A stretch of 64,000 nt of DNA, from assembly GCF_900101525.1 (NCBI RefSeq), contig NZ_FMZD01000012.1, positions 1 through 64,000 on the forward strand, given 5' to 3'. Under the pieces are notes generated by a model. That model saw nothing but the letters and a program-made list of their open reading frames with translations, did no database searches and was not told the DNA's origin. The position numbers were made by a program, and so were the translations under genes. The first letter of the stretch is position 1. The number at the start of each line of letters is the position of its first letter. This document shows positions 1 through 10,821 of this stretch, one piece after another. Origin of the DNA: Marinilactibacillus psychrotolerans (GTDB lineage Bacteria; Bacillota; Bacilli; Lactobacillales; Carnobacteriaceae_A).

Positions 1-192
1 TCCATAGGTTTGTCCTTCAAACCCTTTCGTATACATCATTCCGCGCTTTTTACTGTTTTTTTCTTTTGGAAGAACATCGTGATCTGCGTATTTTCTAACT
101 GTACGCCAATCATAACCGGTTTCCGTGACAATTTTATTTAAAGAATAGCCTTCTTCATTTCTCATTTTTTTGATAGAATAAATTTGGTCCAT
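1..192 (-). CDS. istA: IS21-family transposase IstA, N-terminal part (runs off the left edge)
   Basis: The frame begins with ATG at 192, preceded by an AAAGGATG ribosome binding site, and stays open for 64 codons to the window edge. The translation starts MDQIYSIKKMRNEEGYSLNK and continues with a helix-turn-helix containing TGYDWRTVRKYA. This is the hallmark of the IstA DNA-binding N-terminus, where the HTH reads a terminal repeat. The catalytic DDE core would lie outside the window, so whether the gene is intact cannot be judged. It is transcribed leftwards, away from the glycosyltransferase gene. Confidence 0.75.
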   Translation of the reverse strand, partial: MDQIYSIKKMRNEEGYSLNKIVTETGYDWRTVRKYADHDVLPKEKNSKKRGMMYTKGFEGQTYG

Positions 193-341
193 TGTGAGCA
201 TCCTTTCCCACGCCTTTCTGAAGTTCTTAGTCAAACTCCATTTTAGGCGAATGGTATGGGTGGAAGCAATGGGCTATTTTATTTGGCCCGAGTTATGGAT
301 TTTTTCTTGCACTATTCTACATATTTATTCTGCCATACACA
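1..341 (-). mobile_element. IS21-type insertion sequence, partial (istA-proximal end)
   Basis: An istA-like reading frame runs off the left edge, and about 150 bases of non-coding sequence lie between its start codon and a sharp boundary near 341. Read on the minus strand the boundary is TGTGTATGGCAG, which fits the TG...CA termini usual for IS21-family elements. It directly abuts a perfect hairpin (342-377). The far end, istB and any target duplication are outside the window, so the family rests on the IstA-like N-terminus and the terminal TG. The exact end may be off by a few bases. Confidence 0.6.
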
Positions 342-377
342 CTAATACCTTTAGAAATCTTTGACTAAAGGTATTAG
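342..377 (-). terminator. Perfect 13-bp hairpin, probable terminator truncated by the IS
   Basis: CTAATACCTTTAG at 342-354 pairs perfectly with CTAAAGGTATTAG at 365-377 around a 10-base loop. It lies just downstream of the minus-strand glycosyltransferase gene, where its terminator is expected. The T-run that should follow on the minus strand is missing, because the IS end starts at once. This suggests the IS entered at the hairpin-T-tract junction. Confidence 0.55.
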
Positions 378-447
378 GGAATGATCATAATATAAATTTA
401 CAAGTAAGCGTAGTAATATTAAGATTATGATATATATTAGCGTATTT

Positions 448-1554
448 TTATTTTTTGAAGAAAGCTTTATTCTTAATATTGTTCTTAAACACCCAATTTT
501 TTTGCACATAGAAACTAATACAAAATATTATTAAATCAATTAAGATCTTGATCAACCATTCTGTCTCGTAAGAAGCAATAGTGAAGACGAGTTGTAAAAT
601 AATTGCTGAAGCAACCATCTGAATGAAAAATAATAGGATATACCGTTGAACTGAGCTTGTACTTTTCTTAGCTCGAAAGACAAAACGTTTATTGGTTAGA
701 TAATTGAAACAACCGGATGCAAGTCTAGCCATTATAGTCGCTAGGATAATGTAATACGAAGGTATTCGGTTTTCAAAAATATAGACTAATAAAGAAAATA
801 GAGAAATATCAACTAAGAAAGAAGCAGCAGCAGATGTACAATATTTAAGAAATAGTGCATATATTTTAACAGAATCAACTAAGGGGTTGAAGTGAGAAGA
901 GTCATTATTTTCAATATATACAGTTTCTATTGGGACTTCTTTTATTGGTATAGCTTGCTCTTTGAAAAATAACAGCATATTCATTTCATATTCATAACGG
1001 TTTCCCTTTATATCTATTAAGTATTTTAGAGTAGAAAAAGGTAAAACCCTTAAACCAGTCTGTGTATCTGTAAGTTGGAGATTATTCATATTGCTGATTA
1101 GTTTTCTGGTAAAAATATTTCCAAGACGACTTCTGATAGGAATAGTCTCCTTGTTAAAGTTGCGACTACCAAGTATAACAGTATGTTTTTTATATAGATA
1201 AGCTTTTATACACTTCATGATATCTTCTGGAGTATGTTGTCCGTCTCCATCAACTGTCACAGTTGCATTACAAGTAGGGTGATGGTTCAAAATATAATGA
1301 AAAGCTGTTTTTAGTGCTTTTCCTTTTCCTTCATTTTCAGAATGAGATAAAACAGTACAATTGCTTTCAGCATGAAGTTGAACAAAGTACTTTTCAGTTT
1401 CACTCTCACTTCCGTCATCTACAATGACGATTGGAATCGTTAGACTGATAATCCGTCTTATATTTTTTATGAGTTCTAGTAATTTTTTATCAGGATTATA
1501 TGAAGGAATAACAATTACAATATCATCTAGTTGATCTTTTATATCTTTATTCAC
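448..1554 (-). CDS. GT2-family glycosyltransferase fused to a GtrA-type membrane domain
   Basis: The 368-residue protein has two parts. Residues 1-225 form a GT-A fold of the dolichyl-phosphate mannosyltransferase (DPM1) type, with VIPSYNP near the start, IVIVDDGS at about 45 and the metal-binding DGDGQH at about 103. Residues 235-360 form a four-helix GtrA-like membrane domain. Such fusions typically transfer a sugar from a nucleotide donor to undecaprenyl phosphate and help flip it for decoration of surface polymers. The GTG start at 1554 is supported by AGGAGG a few bases upstream. No other wall-polymer genes lie in the window, so the sugar and acceptor are unknown. Confidence 0.82.
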   Translation of the reverse strand: MNKDIKDQLDDIVIVIPSYNPDKKLLELIKNIRRIISLTIPIVIVDDGSESETEKYFVQLHAESNCTVLSHSENEGKGKALKTAFHYILNHHPTCNATVTVDGDGQHTPEDIMKCIKAYLYKKHTVILGSRNFNKETIPIRSRLGNIFTRKLISNMNNLQLTDTQTGLRVLPFSTLKYLIDIKGNRYEYEMNMLLFFKEQAIPIKEVPIETVYIENNDSSHFNPLVDSVKIYALFLKYCTSAAASFLVDISLFSLLVYIFENRIPSYYIILATIMARLASGCFNYLTNKRFVFRAKKSTSSVQRYILLFFIQMVASAIILQLVFTIASYETEWLIKILIDLIIFCISFYVQKNWVFKNNIKNKAFFKK

Positions 1555-1603
1555 ACCTTGAAGACCTCCTATAGTAAAAAGTAGTTGAAATATCTAAATA
1601 GAT

Positions 1604-1632
1604 AAAAAAAGCTGCCTAATGAATAGACAGCC
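1604..1632 (-). terminator. Rho-independent terminator of the aldo/keto reductase gene
   Basis: On the minus strand GCTGTCTA and TAGGCAGC form an 8-bp stem (one G-U pair) followed by a run of seven Ts. It sits about 20 bases after the stop codon of the gene ending at 1654. Confidence 0.75.
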
Positions 1633-1653
1633 TAGTTCAGATAGATTCAAGTA

Positions 1654-2466
1654 TTATTTTCTAATATCTTCGAATTTCTTTAATTCTTCTAAGTCTTCGC
1701 TAGATATTTCGAAATCAACTTGTTTATTCTGTATGATTCGTTCCTCATGAGTTGATTTTGGTAGAGGTAGTGTGTCCCTTTCTAAGCAATAACGAATCAA
1801 TAATTGAGCTGGGGTAACGTCATATTTTTCAGCCATTTTCTTTATATCAGCATGATCTAATAATTCTCCTGTAGCTAATGGAGAATAAGCTTCTACTACA
1901 ATATGATGTTGTTTACAAAATGCAAGTAAATCTTCTTGATCCCGTCCAACATAAAATGGAATCTGATTAACCATTGGGACAATATCACAGTGATCAAGTA
2001 TGGGTTGAAGGTCTTTAATTTCAAAGTTAGAAACGCCAATAGAACGGATTTTTCCTTCATTATATAATTGTTCCATAGCTTTCCAGCATTGAATATTACC
2101 TTCAGTACAGTCTTTGCCTTTTTCATCCCATGGCCATGGAGCATGAATCAAGTATAGGTCCAGATAATCTACACCTAAATTAGTAATGGTTTCGTTGAAA
2201 GCTGCTAGTGTTTCATCAAATCCTTTAATTTGAGCAGGCAATTTACTTGTGATAAAAATATCTTCTCTAGCTATATCGAATGCTTTGATGGCTTTACCAA
2301 CATTTTCTTCATTTTTGTAAGCTAAGGCAGTATCGATGTGAGTGTAGCCGTTTTTTAAAGCCATTGTTACTGAGTTGTAAGCTTCATCGTTAGGTATTTG
2401 CCAAGTTCCAAATCCGATTTTTGGTATTTCTACATTATTATGAAAAACAAAATTTCCTTTAATCAT
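1654..2466 (-). CDS. Aldo/keto reductase, AKR5-like
   Basis: This 270-residue NADPH-dependent carbonyl reductase resembles the 2,5-diketogluconate/methylglyoxal reductase group (YvgN type). With the start chosen here the catalytic tetrad is D45, Y50, K75 and H108, in HIDTALAY, ITSKLP and LIHAPWPW. The C-terminal cofactor segment contains LPKSTHEERI. A longer frame opens 18 bases upstream at 2484, but GGAGGA lies inside that extension at proper distance for the ATG at 2466. The gene is monocistronic with its own terminator. A role in aldehyde detoxification is inferred from the family. Confidence 0.85.
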   Translation of the reverse strand: MIKGNFVFHNNVEIPKIGFGTWQIPNDEAYNSVTMALKNGYTHIDTALAYKNEENVGKAIKAFDIAREDIFITSKLPAQIKGFDETLAAFNETITNLGVDYLDLYLIHAPWPWDEKGKDCTEGNIQCWKAMEQLYNEGKIRSIGVSNFEIKDLQPILDHCDIVPMVNQIPFYVGRDQEDLLAFCKQHHIVVEAYSPLATGELLDHADIKKMAEKYDVTPAQLLIRYCLERDTLPLPKSTHEERIIQNKQVDFEISSEDLEELKKFEDIRK

Positions 2467-2573
2467 CTTTATATATTCCTCCATTTAGTTTGATTGATTC
2501 CTGAGTTTATTTTACAATAAATGTAATTGTAAGTCTTTTCATACAACTTGAGGATTTTATCAAGGAGGATAAA

Positions 2574-2930
2574 ATGATTCTTTTTTCTATTTTTTTAACA
2601 CTTTTTGTCTGTATTTATCTAATGTCCATACTTCTCATTATTAGAGGGAAGGTAGATAGCTTTCTTGTTAAATTTTTCTGCTATAGAACTACTGCATTAA
2701 AGGAATTACAGAGTTTTGAAGGAAGACTGAGGAAAGTAATCAAGACTATATACATAATCAGTATGGCTCTAAACCTAGTCATCTTATTTAGCTTTATTTA
2801 TTATCCTTCTTCAGGTTATTCGCAAAGTCCAATTATTTTCTTTTTTATTCCTATAAATCAGTTAGTTACTCCAATAATCATATTTTATCTGGTTAAAGCT
2901 TATAAAAAACATAATCAAATGAATAAATAA
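2574..2930 (+). CDS. Small membrane protein of unknown function
   Basis: This 118-residue protein has a good AAGGAGGATAAA ribosome binding site immediately before the ATG. The sequence shows three likely membrane helices: residues 1-23, about 58-80 and about 88-110, with a basic loop between the first two. I recognise no domain. The gene stands alone between two minus-strand genes and ends in a strong bidirectional terminator, which supports it being a real transcription unit. Function cannot be inferred. Confidence 0.6.
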   Translation: MILFSIFLTLFVCIYLMSILLIIRGKVDSFLVKFFCYRTTALKELQSFEGRLRKVIKTIYIISMALNLVILFSFIYYPSSGYSQSPIIFFFIPINQLVTPIIIFYLVKAYKKHNQMNK

Positions 2931-2983
2931 AACTCCCTAAAAATCTAATGTTTCTCACATTAGATTTTTGAGGGAGTTTTATT
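2930..2983. terminator. Long bidirectional terminator between convergent genes
   Basis: AAAACTCCCTAAAAATCTAATG pairs with CATTAGATTTTTGAGGGAGTTTT across a 6-base loop. A T-rich tract on each side lets it serve both the small membrane protein gene (+) and the SDR gene (-). Confidence 0.85.
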
Positions 2984-3023
2984 CTTGATAAGTGCTTATT
3001 TTCTTATGAGCTAAATTAAGTTT

Positions 3024-3914
3024 CTATCCTAAAGGTAAACCACCAGTAATACCAGAAATTTCTCCTGTTACATAGTTTGACTTCTCAGATGCTAAATAGA
3101 CATACTGATGTGCTAATTCTGCTGGTTGACCAGCACGCTTAAGGGGTGTTTCTTGACCAAATTCTGGGATATTATCTTGTGGTTGTCCACCAGTAACCTG
3201 TAGAGCTGTCCAGATTGGACCAGGGGCAATACTGTTCACGCGGATTCCTTTTGGTGCAAGTTGCTTAGCTAAAGCAATCGTGAATCCTCTAATCGCGAAT
3301 TTAGTTGATGCATAGTCCAATAAATTTTTAGAAGGGCTGTACCCTTGAATAGAAGAAGTTGTAATAATTGAAGCACCTTCTGATAAATGCGGTAATGCAG
3401 CTTGAATAGTCCAGAACATTGAATAAATATTTGTTTCAAAAGTACTTTTTAATTGTTCAGTCGTTATATCTTCAATACTGCTTGTTGATTGCTGTTTACC
3501 AGCTACTAAAGCTAAAACATCAAGTCCGCCTAATTCAGAAACTGTTTTTTTGACGATTTCTTTAGAAAAGTCTTCGTTTCTTAAATCTCCAGGAATTAAC
3601 ACTGCTTTTTGATTTTCAGCTTCAATAAGTTTTTTTACTTCATCTGCATCAGGCTGTTCTTCTGGCAAGTATACAATAGCAACATCTGCACCTTCGCGAG
3701 CATACGCAATTGCTGCAGCACGGCCAATTCCTGAATCCCCACCAGTTACTAAAATTCTTTTTCCTTTTAACTGATCATTTCCTTTATAGGTTGCTTCTCC
3801 GCAATCTGGTACTGGATCCATTTCTTTTTGTAGACCAGGAGGAGACTGTGGTTGCTTAGGGAATTTACCATTGAAATATTCATCTAACGGATTGACATTT
3901 TGTTCATTACTCAT
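3024..3914 (-). CDS. SDR-family oxidoreductase, general-stress type (YhdF/YhxC-like)
   Basis: The 296-residue protein is an extended short-chain dehydrogenase. An N-terminal stretch of about 45 residues with [15 protein letters not shown] is typical of the Bacillus YhdF/YhxC and general stress protein 39 group. It is followed by the NAD(P) motif TGGDSGIG at about residue 60 and the catalytic YASTK at about 200. The ATG at 3914 has AAAGGAGCGA six bases upstream. A longer frame from 3941 would place this ribosome site inside the gene. Substrates in this group are poorly known, and stress-linked expression is a family inference. Confidence 0.83.
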   Translation of the reverse strand: MSNEQNVNPLDEYFNGKFPKQPQSPPGLQKEMDPVPDCGEATYKGNDQLKGKRILVTGGDSGIGRAAAIAYAREGADVAIVYLPEEQPDADEVKKLIEAENQKAVLIPGDLRNEDFSKEIVKKTVSELGGLDVLALVAGKQQSTSSIEDITTEQLKSTFETNIYSMFWTIQAALPHLSEGASIITTSSIQGYSPSKNLLDYASTKFAIRGFTIALAKQLAPKGIRVNSIAPGPIWTALQVTGGQPQDNIPEFGQETPLKRAGQPAELAHQYVYLASEKSNYVTGEISGITGGLPLG

Positions 3915-4046
3915 TAAAAAATCGCTCCTTTGGTTTATCATTTGATTATGACATCATATTAGACTACAAATATCCAGACCTCAAATAATATGCCTATCCA
4001 TAAAAGAATTTGCAGAGAGATGAACAGAACCTTTTCTTTAGAAAGG

Positions 4047-5855
4047 TCAATTATTTAAAGACACAAATACATACATTTTGCCTGAGTATGTACCATCAGC
4101 ATAAGTTTCCAAATTTTTTACAATTACTTTAATAGATCCCTCTTGATTTTCTTCTGTAAATGTTAAGTCATCAATAGGTAATTGCTGCACTTCTGGTAAA
4201 TATTCAAAAGTGTCATTTAATAAAAACTTTAGATTGAAGTTGATAGTTTCATCATTTTGATTATTTAAGACCTTAATTGCGAAGGATTGATCATCAGATA
4301 GAACTTGAAGAATAAAATCATCATTATTGATGTCAAAAGGTACATTTTGCTCAGGGACTGATACGTACTCTGTATTATTAATAGAAACATAAAAAAACTG
4401 ATCTGTGTTTTCCGTTGTAACTGAAAAAGTTTCATTGTCATTTAAACTTACAATAGCATATTCAGCTGTGTTACTATCGAAATCTTGATTATTAGAATCA
4501 TCAGTAAATGTATAATCGTAATGATTGAATCCAAATGTATTTTCAAAATCTTCATAATAAATATCGAAATTATTCGGAAGCCAATCAACTAGTTTTACTC
4601 CATCAGTGTTATACAAATACTCTATACTACTTGCAACCTTTTCTCTATCAGACAAGCTAATATCTTCATTTTTTACGATAGTATTATCTACTAACATGTT
4701 ATTTTCTCTCAAAATATCTTCTGCAAAATTTATCTGAGCATTTAATCCTACTGTAATGGCATCAATAGGAGGGATGATTGACACAATGGACATGATAACG
4801 AATAATGCTGGAACATAATTTTGTTTATTTTGGACGAAACTGTAAATGATACTCGAAATGATTGCAAATACGCCAAACATAATAACATAATATCGACCAT
4901 GAGTTAGTCCGAACTGATTTATTTTTAATAGAGAAGCTGTGGTTTGTAGCGTAGCTATAACGAGCAATATTTTCGGGAAGGACTTATTGAAAATAACAGC
5001 ACTTTTACTTTCGATTCTTTCTGAGAGAAACAAAATGATAAAACCAATTATCACATAACTTACAAGTAGAGGCTCTAGTAAGTTGTTATTCCAAAATTGA
5101 CCTCCTAAATTTGAAACTATATATAATAACAAAATAAGGCTATAGGCAGCTAATAATGGCATAATTATATATGATATAAGGATTTCTAAGAATTTTGGTA
5201 CCAAAATAGCTTGTTTATCCTTTTCACTCAATCCTTTTCCATTAATCTGATACAGAGGAATATATGATAAAAAGTATAAAGGGGCGAATAATCCGAAAAT
5301 TAGAACAGTAAGATCAAAATATACTCTAGAATCCAGATCAAAGATCAATAAACTGAAAGCAGTCAGTATGGATAGTATGCCGATCTCTAGAACAATAGAA
5401 AAAAGTAAACTGATGAAGTATCCTTTAATTATTGTAGTAAATGAGGTGCTAAAAGATAATTTATTCTTGATAGAAGGGATCCAAATATAAGCCACTACTA
5501 ATGCACTAATTAACGCACTTGAGCGGACGTAAGTTGGTGTGTTAATTTCGGTATAATTGCGTAAAAATAACCAATAATATAATAAGATAAAAAGAATGAC
5601 ACCTATATAAATTCCCCATCTAATCAATTGATTGCCTCTAAAAAAACGTTCATAAATCGCCTGTCCAGTAAAAGCAGCAATTCCGCCGATCAACATAGCT
5701 AGTGTTTCGATATCAAAAATAGTTGATCCATCAGAATGGATACTCACAATTGCTAATAATACTAAAATCAGAAAGCACAACGAAGACAATGGGTATCTTA
5801 TGATAGCCTGAGAAACATGCATAATTCTTGAAGCGCTTTTTTTATAAAAATTCAT
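4047..5855 (-). CDS. Polytopic membrane protein, DUF4153-like
   Basis: The 602-residue protein has about eleven hydrophobic segments in residues 15-375, including YPLSSLCFLILVLLAIV and a WIPSIK segment. A C-terminal region of roughly 225 residues (about 378-602) is acidic and rich in D, N and E, and is probably outside the membrane. The layout and length match DUF4153 proteins of Firmicutes, whose function is not established. The start has a moderate AAAGGAGT ribosome site. It stands alone, and neither neighbour suggests a role. Confidence 0.6.
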   Translation of the reverse strand: MNFYKKSASRIMHVSQAIIRYPLSSLCFLILVLLAIVSIHSDGSTIFDIETLAMLIGGIAAFTGQAIYERFFRGNQLIRWGIYIGVILFILLYYWLFLRNYTEINTPTYVRSSALISALVVAYIWIPSIKNKLSFSTSFTTIIKGYFISLLFSIVLEIGILSILTAFSLLIFDLDSRVYFDLTVLIFGLFAPLYFLSYIPLYQINGKGLSEKDKQAILVPKFLEILISYIIMPLLAAYSLILLLYIVSNLGGQFWNNNLLEPLLVSYVIIGFIILFLSERIESKSAVIFNKSFPKILLVIATLQTTASLLKINQFGLTHGRYYVIMFGVFAIISSIIYSFVQNKQNYVPALFVIMSIVSIIPPIDAITVGLNAQINFAEDILRENNMLVDNTIVKNEDISLSDREKVASSIEYLYNTDGVKLVDWLPNNFDIYYEDFENTFGFNHYDYTFTDDSNNQDFDSNTAEYAIVSLNDNETFSVTTENTDQFFYVSINNTEYVSVPEQNVPFDINNDDFILQVLSDDQSFAIKVLNNQNDETINFNLKFLLNDTFEYLPEVQQLPIDDLTFTEENQEGSIKVIVKNLETYADGTYSGKMYVFVSLNN

Positions 5856-6075
5856 TAGGAATACTCCTTTGCTTTAATATACCTGTATCATAACCGTTTG
5901 GTAGTGGCAAGACAAATAAATACATACGTCATAAATTATACTTTGAAAAACATTGATAGAAAACCACAAGAAATAAGATTAAATATTAAAGGTTATTGCT
6001 AAATTTATTTTTATTCAGCAATATATTTTCAGAAATCAAAAATATTAAAAAGTTTAGATTTTCACAACGTATTCT

Positions 6076-6105
6076 TTGAAACGATTAAAGTACTTTTGTT
6101 ATTAT
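6076..6105 (+). promoter_or_regulatory. Candidate sigma-A promoter of the glycerol dehydrogenase gene
   Basis: TTGAAA at 6076-6081 and TATTAT at 6100-6105 are separated by 18 bases, about 35 bases ahead of the start codon. The rest of 5856-6075 is AT-rich and shows no other clear element. Confidence 0.45.
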
Positions 6106-6143
6106 TTAGGTGATAAAAGACATAATTTGAAAGGAGAAGTATA

Positions 6144-7232
6144 ATGAGTAAATTTATTTTTCGTTCGCCTAGTCGGTATATCCAAGGTGCTGGTGTAATC
6201 AATGACCTAGCAAAAGAGACAGAAATGATTGGTCAAAGCCCCTTGTTAATAGCAGATGAAGTTGTTTGGAGAATTACCCAAGAAGCAGTCGACAGCAGTT
6301 TTTTGAATTCAAAATCGGATTATCATTTTGAACAGTTTAATGGAGAAGCTTCGAGAAAAGAAATTGATCGTTTAGCGAGTATAGGAAAAGATAAACACGC
6401 TGATTTGGTAATGGGTGTAGGGGGAGGAAAAACATTGGATACGGCAAAAGCAATTGCCGATGAATTAAATATACCCGTTGTAATAGTCCCTACCACAGCT
6501 TCTACTGATGCACCAACAAGTGCTTTATCCGTTATTTATTCAGATAATGGTGTATTTGAAGGATACAAGTTTTATGACAAAAACCCCGAATTAGTACTAA
6601 TAGATTCTCAAGTGGTTGTTAATGCCCCTATTCGTTTGTTTGCATCCGGAATTTGCGACGCAATGGCAACACTAGTAGAAGTAAAAGCCACGATTAGGAG
6701 TAAGGGAAATGCAATGGCTGGAGGCAAACCAACATTAGCAGCACAAGCAATTGCTGAAATGGCTGAAAAAACGCTTTTTAAACATGGAATCGGAGCGTAT
6801 AAATCGGCTAAAGAAGGAATTGTAACGCCTGAAGTCGAAGCGATTGTTGAGACCAATACTTTACTTTCAGGATTGGGATTTGAAAATGGGGGATTAGCAG
6901 GTGCACATGCAATTCATAATGGATTTACTGCGCTTCAAGGTGAAATCCATAAATTAACTCATGGGGAAAAAGTAGCTTATGGAACACTTGTACAGTTAGT
7001 ATTGGAAGGTAAATCAGAAAAGGAAATAACAAAATACATTGATTTTTATAATTCTATCAATATGCCGACAACACTTAAATCCATGCATCTTGAGAATGCT
7101 TCTTATGAGGATTTACTTGAAGTGGGTAAATTAGCAACTGCTGAAGGTGAAACAATGGAAAATTTAGATCAGGAAATTACCTCTGAACAAGTAGCCAATG
7201 CAATATTAGCGGTAGATGCTTTAAGTATGTGA
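6144..7232 (+). CDS. gldA: Glycerol dehydrogenase (iron-containing alcohol dehydrogenase family)
   Basis: The 362-residue enzyme oxidises glycerol to dihydroxyacetone with NAD+. The NAD-binding GVGGGKTLDTAKA lies at 91-103 and PTTASTDAPTSAL at 116-128. The expected metal ligands are present as D172 (GICDAMA), H255 (AGAHAIHNG) and H273 (LTHGEK). Length and motifs match bacterial GldA throughout. The ATG follows AAAGGAGAAG. No dihydroxyacetone kinase lies beside it, so the product must enter glycolysis through an enzyme encoded elsewhere. Confidence 0.92.
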   Translation: MSKFIFRSPSRYIQGAGVINDLAKETEMIGQSPLLIADEVVWRITQEAVDSSFLNSKSDYHFEQFNGEASRKEIDRLASIGKDKHADLVMGVGGGKTLDTAKAIADELNIPVVIVPTTASTDAPTSALSVIYSDNGVFEGYKFYDKNPELVLIDSQVVVNAPIRLFASGICDAMATLVEVKATIRSKGNAMAGGKPTLAAQAIAEMAEKTLFKHGIGAYKSAKEGIVTPEVEAIVETNTLLSGLGFENGGLAGAHAIHNGFTALQGEIHKLTHGEKVAYGTLVQLVLEGKSEKEITKYIDFYNSINMPTTLKSMHLENASYEDLLEVGKLATAEGETMENLDQEITSEQVANAILAVDALSM

Positions 7233-7284
7233 AAACATCATTTTGTGGAAAAAAGTTAAATGATTCATTTTTTTCAAAAATTAG

Positions 7285-7316
7285 ATGTTGACGTTTTCAA
7301 AAACTGATGGTATAGT
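7285..7316 (+). promoter_or_regulatory. bglP promoter with an overlapping cre-like site
   Basis: TTGACG (7288-7293) and TATAGT (7311-7316) are spaced by exactly 17 bases, a very good sigma-A promoter. ATGTTGACGTTTTCA at 7285-7299 overlaps the -35 and matches the CcpA cre consensus except for two positions in the left half. It is therefore a plausible but imperfect site for catabolite repression. Confidence 0.7.
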
Positions 7317-7330
7317 AAATGTAAATAACA

Positions 7331-7362
7331 GGCATGTGACTGGTAATGCAGGCAGGACCTAA
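7331..7362 (+). promoter_or_regulatory. RAT site (ribonucleic antiterminator) for LicT/BglG
   Basis: The transcript contains GACTGGTAATGCAGGCA and GACCTAA in the order and spacing of known RAT sequences of bgl operons. The 3' half overlaps the left arm of the terminator at 7351-7421, so the two folds exclude each other. Dimeric LicT, made active by phosphorylation signals when a beta-glucoside is present, would stabilise RAT and allow read-through into bglP. Confidence 0.9.
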
Positions 7363-7421
7363 TGATTTTGAAACCTACAGGGTAACTGTAGTCATTTCAA
7401 TCATTATGTCCTGTCTTTTTT
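7351..7421 (+). terminator. Conditional terminator in the bglP leader
   Basis: GGCAGGACCTAATGATTTTG (7351-7370) pairs with the segment 7395-7415 ending TGTCCTGTC, followed by a run of six to seven Ts. The stem starts inside the RAT site, the expected attenuator arrangement. Confidence 0.9.
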
Positions 7422-7468
7422 ATTTGATTTGGCCAATCAGATAAAAATAAGATGAAGGAGACGAAAAA

Positions 7469-9319
7469 ATGGATTATCAAAAAATTGCTAGTGAAGTAGT
7501 GAAAAATATTGGTGGAAAAAATAATATTTCTCATATGGAACATTGTTCTACTAGACTAAGGTTTACTTTAAAAGATGATAGAAAAGCAAATATAGAAAAA
7601 TTAGAATTGATCGATGGCGTTATGGGCGTAAGAAAAAATGTGCAAACACAGATTATAATCGGAAATGATGTTGTTGAGGTATATGATAAGGTAAAAGAAA
7701 TCGTAGGAGATATTGATTCTTCTGGAAATGGAAACAACGGGCAGAAGCAAAAATGGAGCGCCGTCTTATTGGATTTCATTATAGGGGTTTTCCAGCCAAC
7801 CATTCCTGCTGTAGCTGGTGGGGGAGTTTTAAAGTCTGTTCTACTGTTATTCAACATGTTTGGATGGATGGATCCAGCATCTCAAACATATAGAGTGATT
7901 GACTTGATAGGTTCTGCACCCCTTTATTTCTTACCAGTAATCGTTGCTATTACAGCAGCCAATAAGTTAAAAGTGAACGCAGTTGTTGCAGCTTCAGCAG
8001 TAGGCGCATTGCTCTTGCCGGATATGACGGCTTTGATAGAAGAAGGCGCTAGTCTCTTTAGTATTCCTATTCAAGGAATTAGTTATGCATCTCAAGTTTT
8101 CCCAGCAATTTTATTAGTATTATTTTATGCTGTTTTAGAGAAATTTTTTACAAAAGTTTCACCAAAAGCTATTCGTATATTCTTCGTTCCAATGATGTCT
8201 TTGGCTATTTCAGTTAGCACAACTCTTTTATTCTTAGGACCGATTGGATATGTAGTTGGGGAACAGTTATCAACTGTTATTTTATTCGTCTTTGAAAATG
8301 TTGGATGGGTCGCAACAGGGCTATTAGCGGCTATATTACCATTCATGGTTGTAACAGGTATGCATAAAGCAATGATTCCTTATGCTGTATCTTCAATGGG
8401 AGGAATAGGTAAAGAGTTACTATATCTACCAGCTTCTTTGGCACATAATATTTCTGAATCAGGCGCTTGTTTTGCAGTTGCGCTTAAGACAAAAGATGAA
8501 AAACTTAGAGCCACAGCAATTTCTGCTGGTATTTCTGCACTTTTTGGTATTACAGAACCAGCACTATATGGGGTCACAATTTTACACAAACGTGTTTTAT
8601 ACAGTGTAATTATTAGTAGTTTGATTAGTGGGTCGTTTATTGGGATTATGGCGGTTGAAGCTTTTGCATTAGTAGGACCTGGACTTGCAAGTATTACAAT
8701 GTTTGCTAATCCTGATAATCCAATGAACTTAACATGGGCAATTGTGACACTTTTAATTTCTCTTACAATTTCTTTCTTTTCTGTGTTAATTTTATGGAAA
8801 GATGAAGTTAAACACGTAGAAGAAGCGGATAAGACATTTAACAATGGTAGCTTTGAACCAACAGAAATAAATAGTCCTGTTGAAGGAACAATCTTACCAT
8901 TATCAAAAGTAAATGATGAAGTTTTCTCTAAAGGGTTGGTTGGGGCAGGGTTTGCTGTTGAACCTACTCTAGGCGAATTGAGAGCACCGGCAAATGGAAC
9001 AATCAGTATGGTATTCGATACAAAACATGCTGTAGGCATGAAAATGGCCAATGGTGCAGAAGTACTTTTTCACATTGGTATCGATACCGTTCAATTAGAT
9101 GGCAAACCATTTGAGGCACATGTGAAGCAAGGAGATAATGTTGCAACGGGTGATTTATTAGTAACCTTTGATATACAAGCTATTAAAGATGCAAAATATG
9201 ATCCGACAGTGATTTCTGTAGTCACCAATCAAGATCAGTTTGCAGTAGATCAAACCAAAGTTAATGAAAGTGTATCTGTACAACAATCAGTAATGACAGT
9301 ATCACCAATAGGAGGATAA
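7469..9319 (+). CDS. bglP: Beta-glucoside-specific PTS transporter, EIIBCA
   Basis: The 616-residue protein carries all three PTS domains. EIIB is residues 1-90 with the phosphocysteine C26 in HCSTRLRF. The EIIC membrane channel spans about 100-455, with GMHKAM and GITEPALYGV motifs. The EIIA domain of the glucose type occupies about 470-605, with the phosphohistidine H535 in LFHIGID. It imports and phosphorylates aryl- or oligo-beta-glucosides such as cellobiose or salicin at the membrane. It is the first gene behind the RAT attenuator and is followed after 6 bases by the matching phospho-beta-glucosidase. Confidence 0.94.
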   Translation: MDYQKIASEVVKNIGGKNNISHMEHCSTRLRFTLKDDRKANIEKLELIDGVMGVRKNVQTQIIIGNDVVEVYDKVKEIVGDIDSSGNGNNGQKQKWSAVLLDFIIGVFQPTIPAVAGGGVLKSVLLLFNMFGWMDPASQTYRVIDLIGSAPLYFLPVIVAITAANKLKVNAVVAASAVGALLLPDMTALIEEGASLFSIPIQGISYASQVFPAILLVLFYAVLEKFFTKVSPKAIRIFFVPMMSLAISVSTTLLFLGPIGYVVGEQLSTVILFVFENVGWVATGLLAAILPFMVVTGMHKAMIPYAVSSMGGIGKELLYLPASLAHNISESGACFAVALKTKDEKLRATAISAGISALFGITEPALYGVTILHKRVLYSVIISSLISGSFIGIMAVEAFALVGPGLASITMFANPDNPMNLTWAIVTLLISLTISFFSVLILWKDEVKHVEEADKTFNNGSFEPTEINSPVEGTILPLSKVNDEVFSKGLVGAGFAVEPTLGELRAPANGTISMVFDTKHAVGMKMANGAEVLFHIGIDTVQLDGKPFEAHVKQGDNVATGDLLVTFDIQAIKDAKYDPTVISVVTNQDQFAVDQTKVNESVSVQQSVMTVSPIGG

Positions 9320-10780
<1,461 letters not shown>

Positions 10781-10821
10781 TTTACTAACCCGATTATTTT
10801 GAAGAAAGGAGGGAGTGCGGA

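Noticed and set aside
8380-9051. Long open frame (223 codons) on the minus strand inside bglP
   Set aside because: It lies fully antisense to a well-supported PTS gene, has no ribosome site, and its composition mirrors the sense codons.
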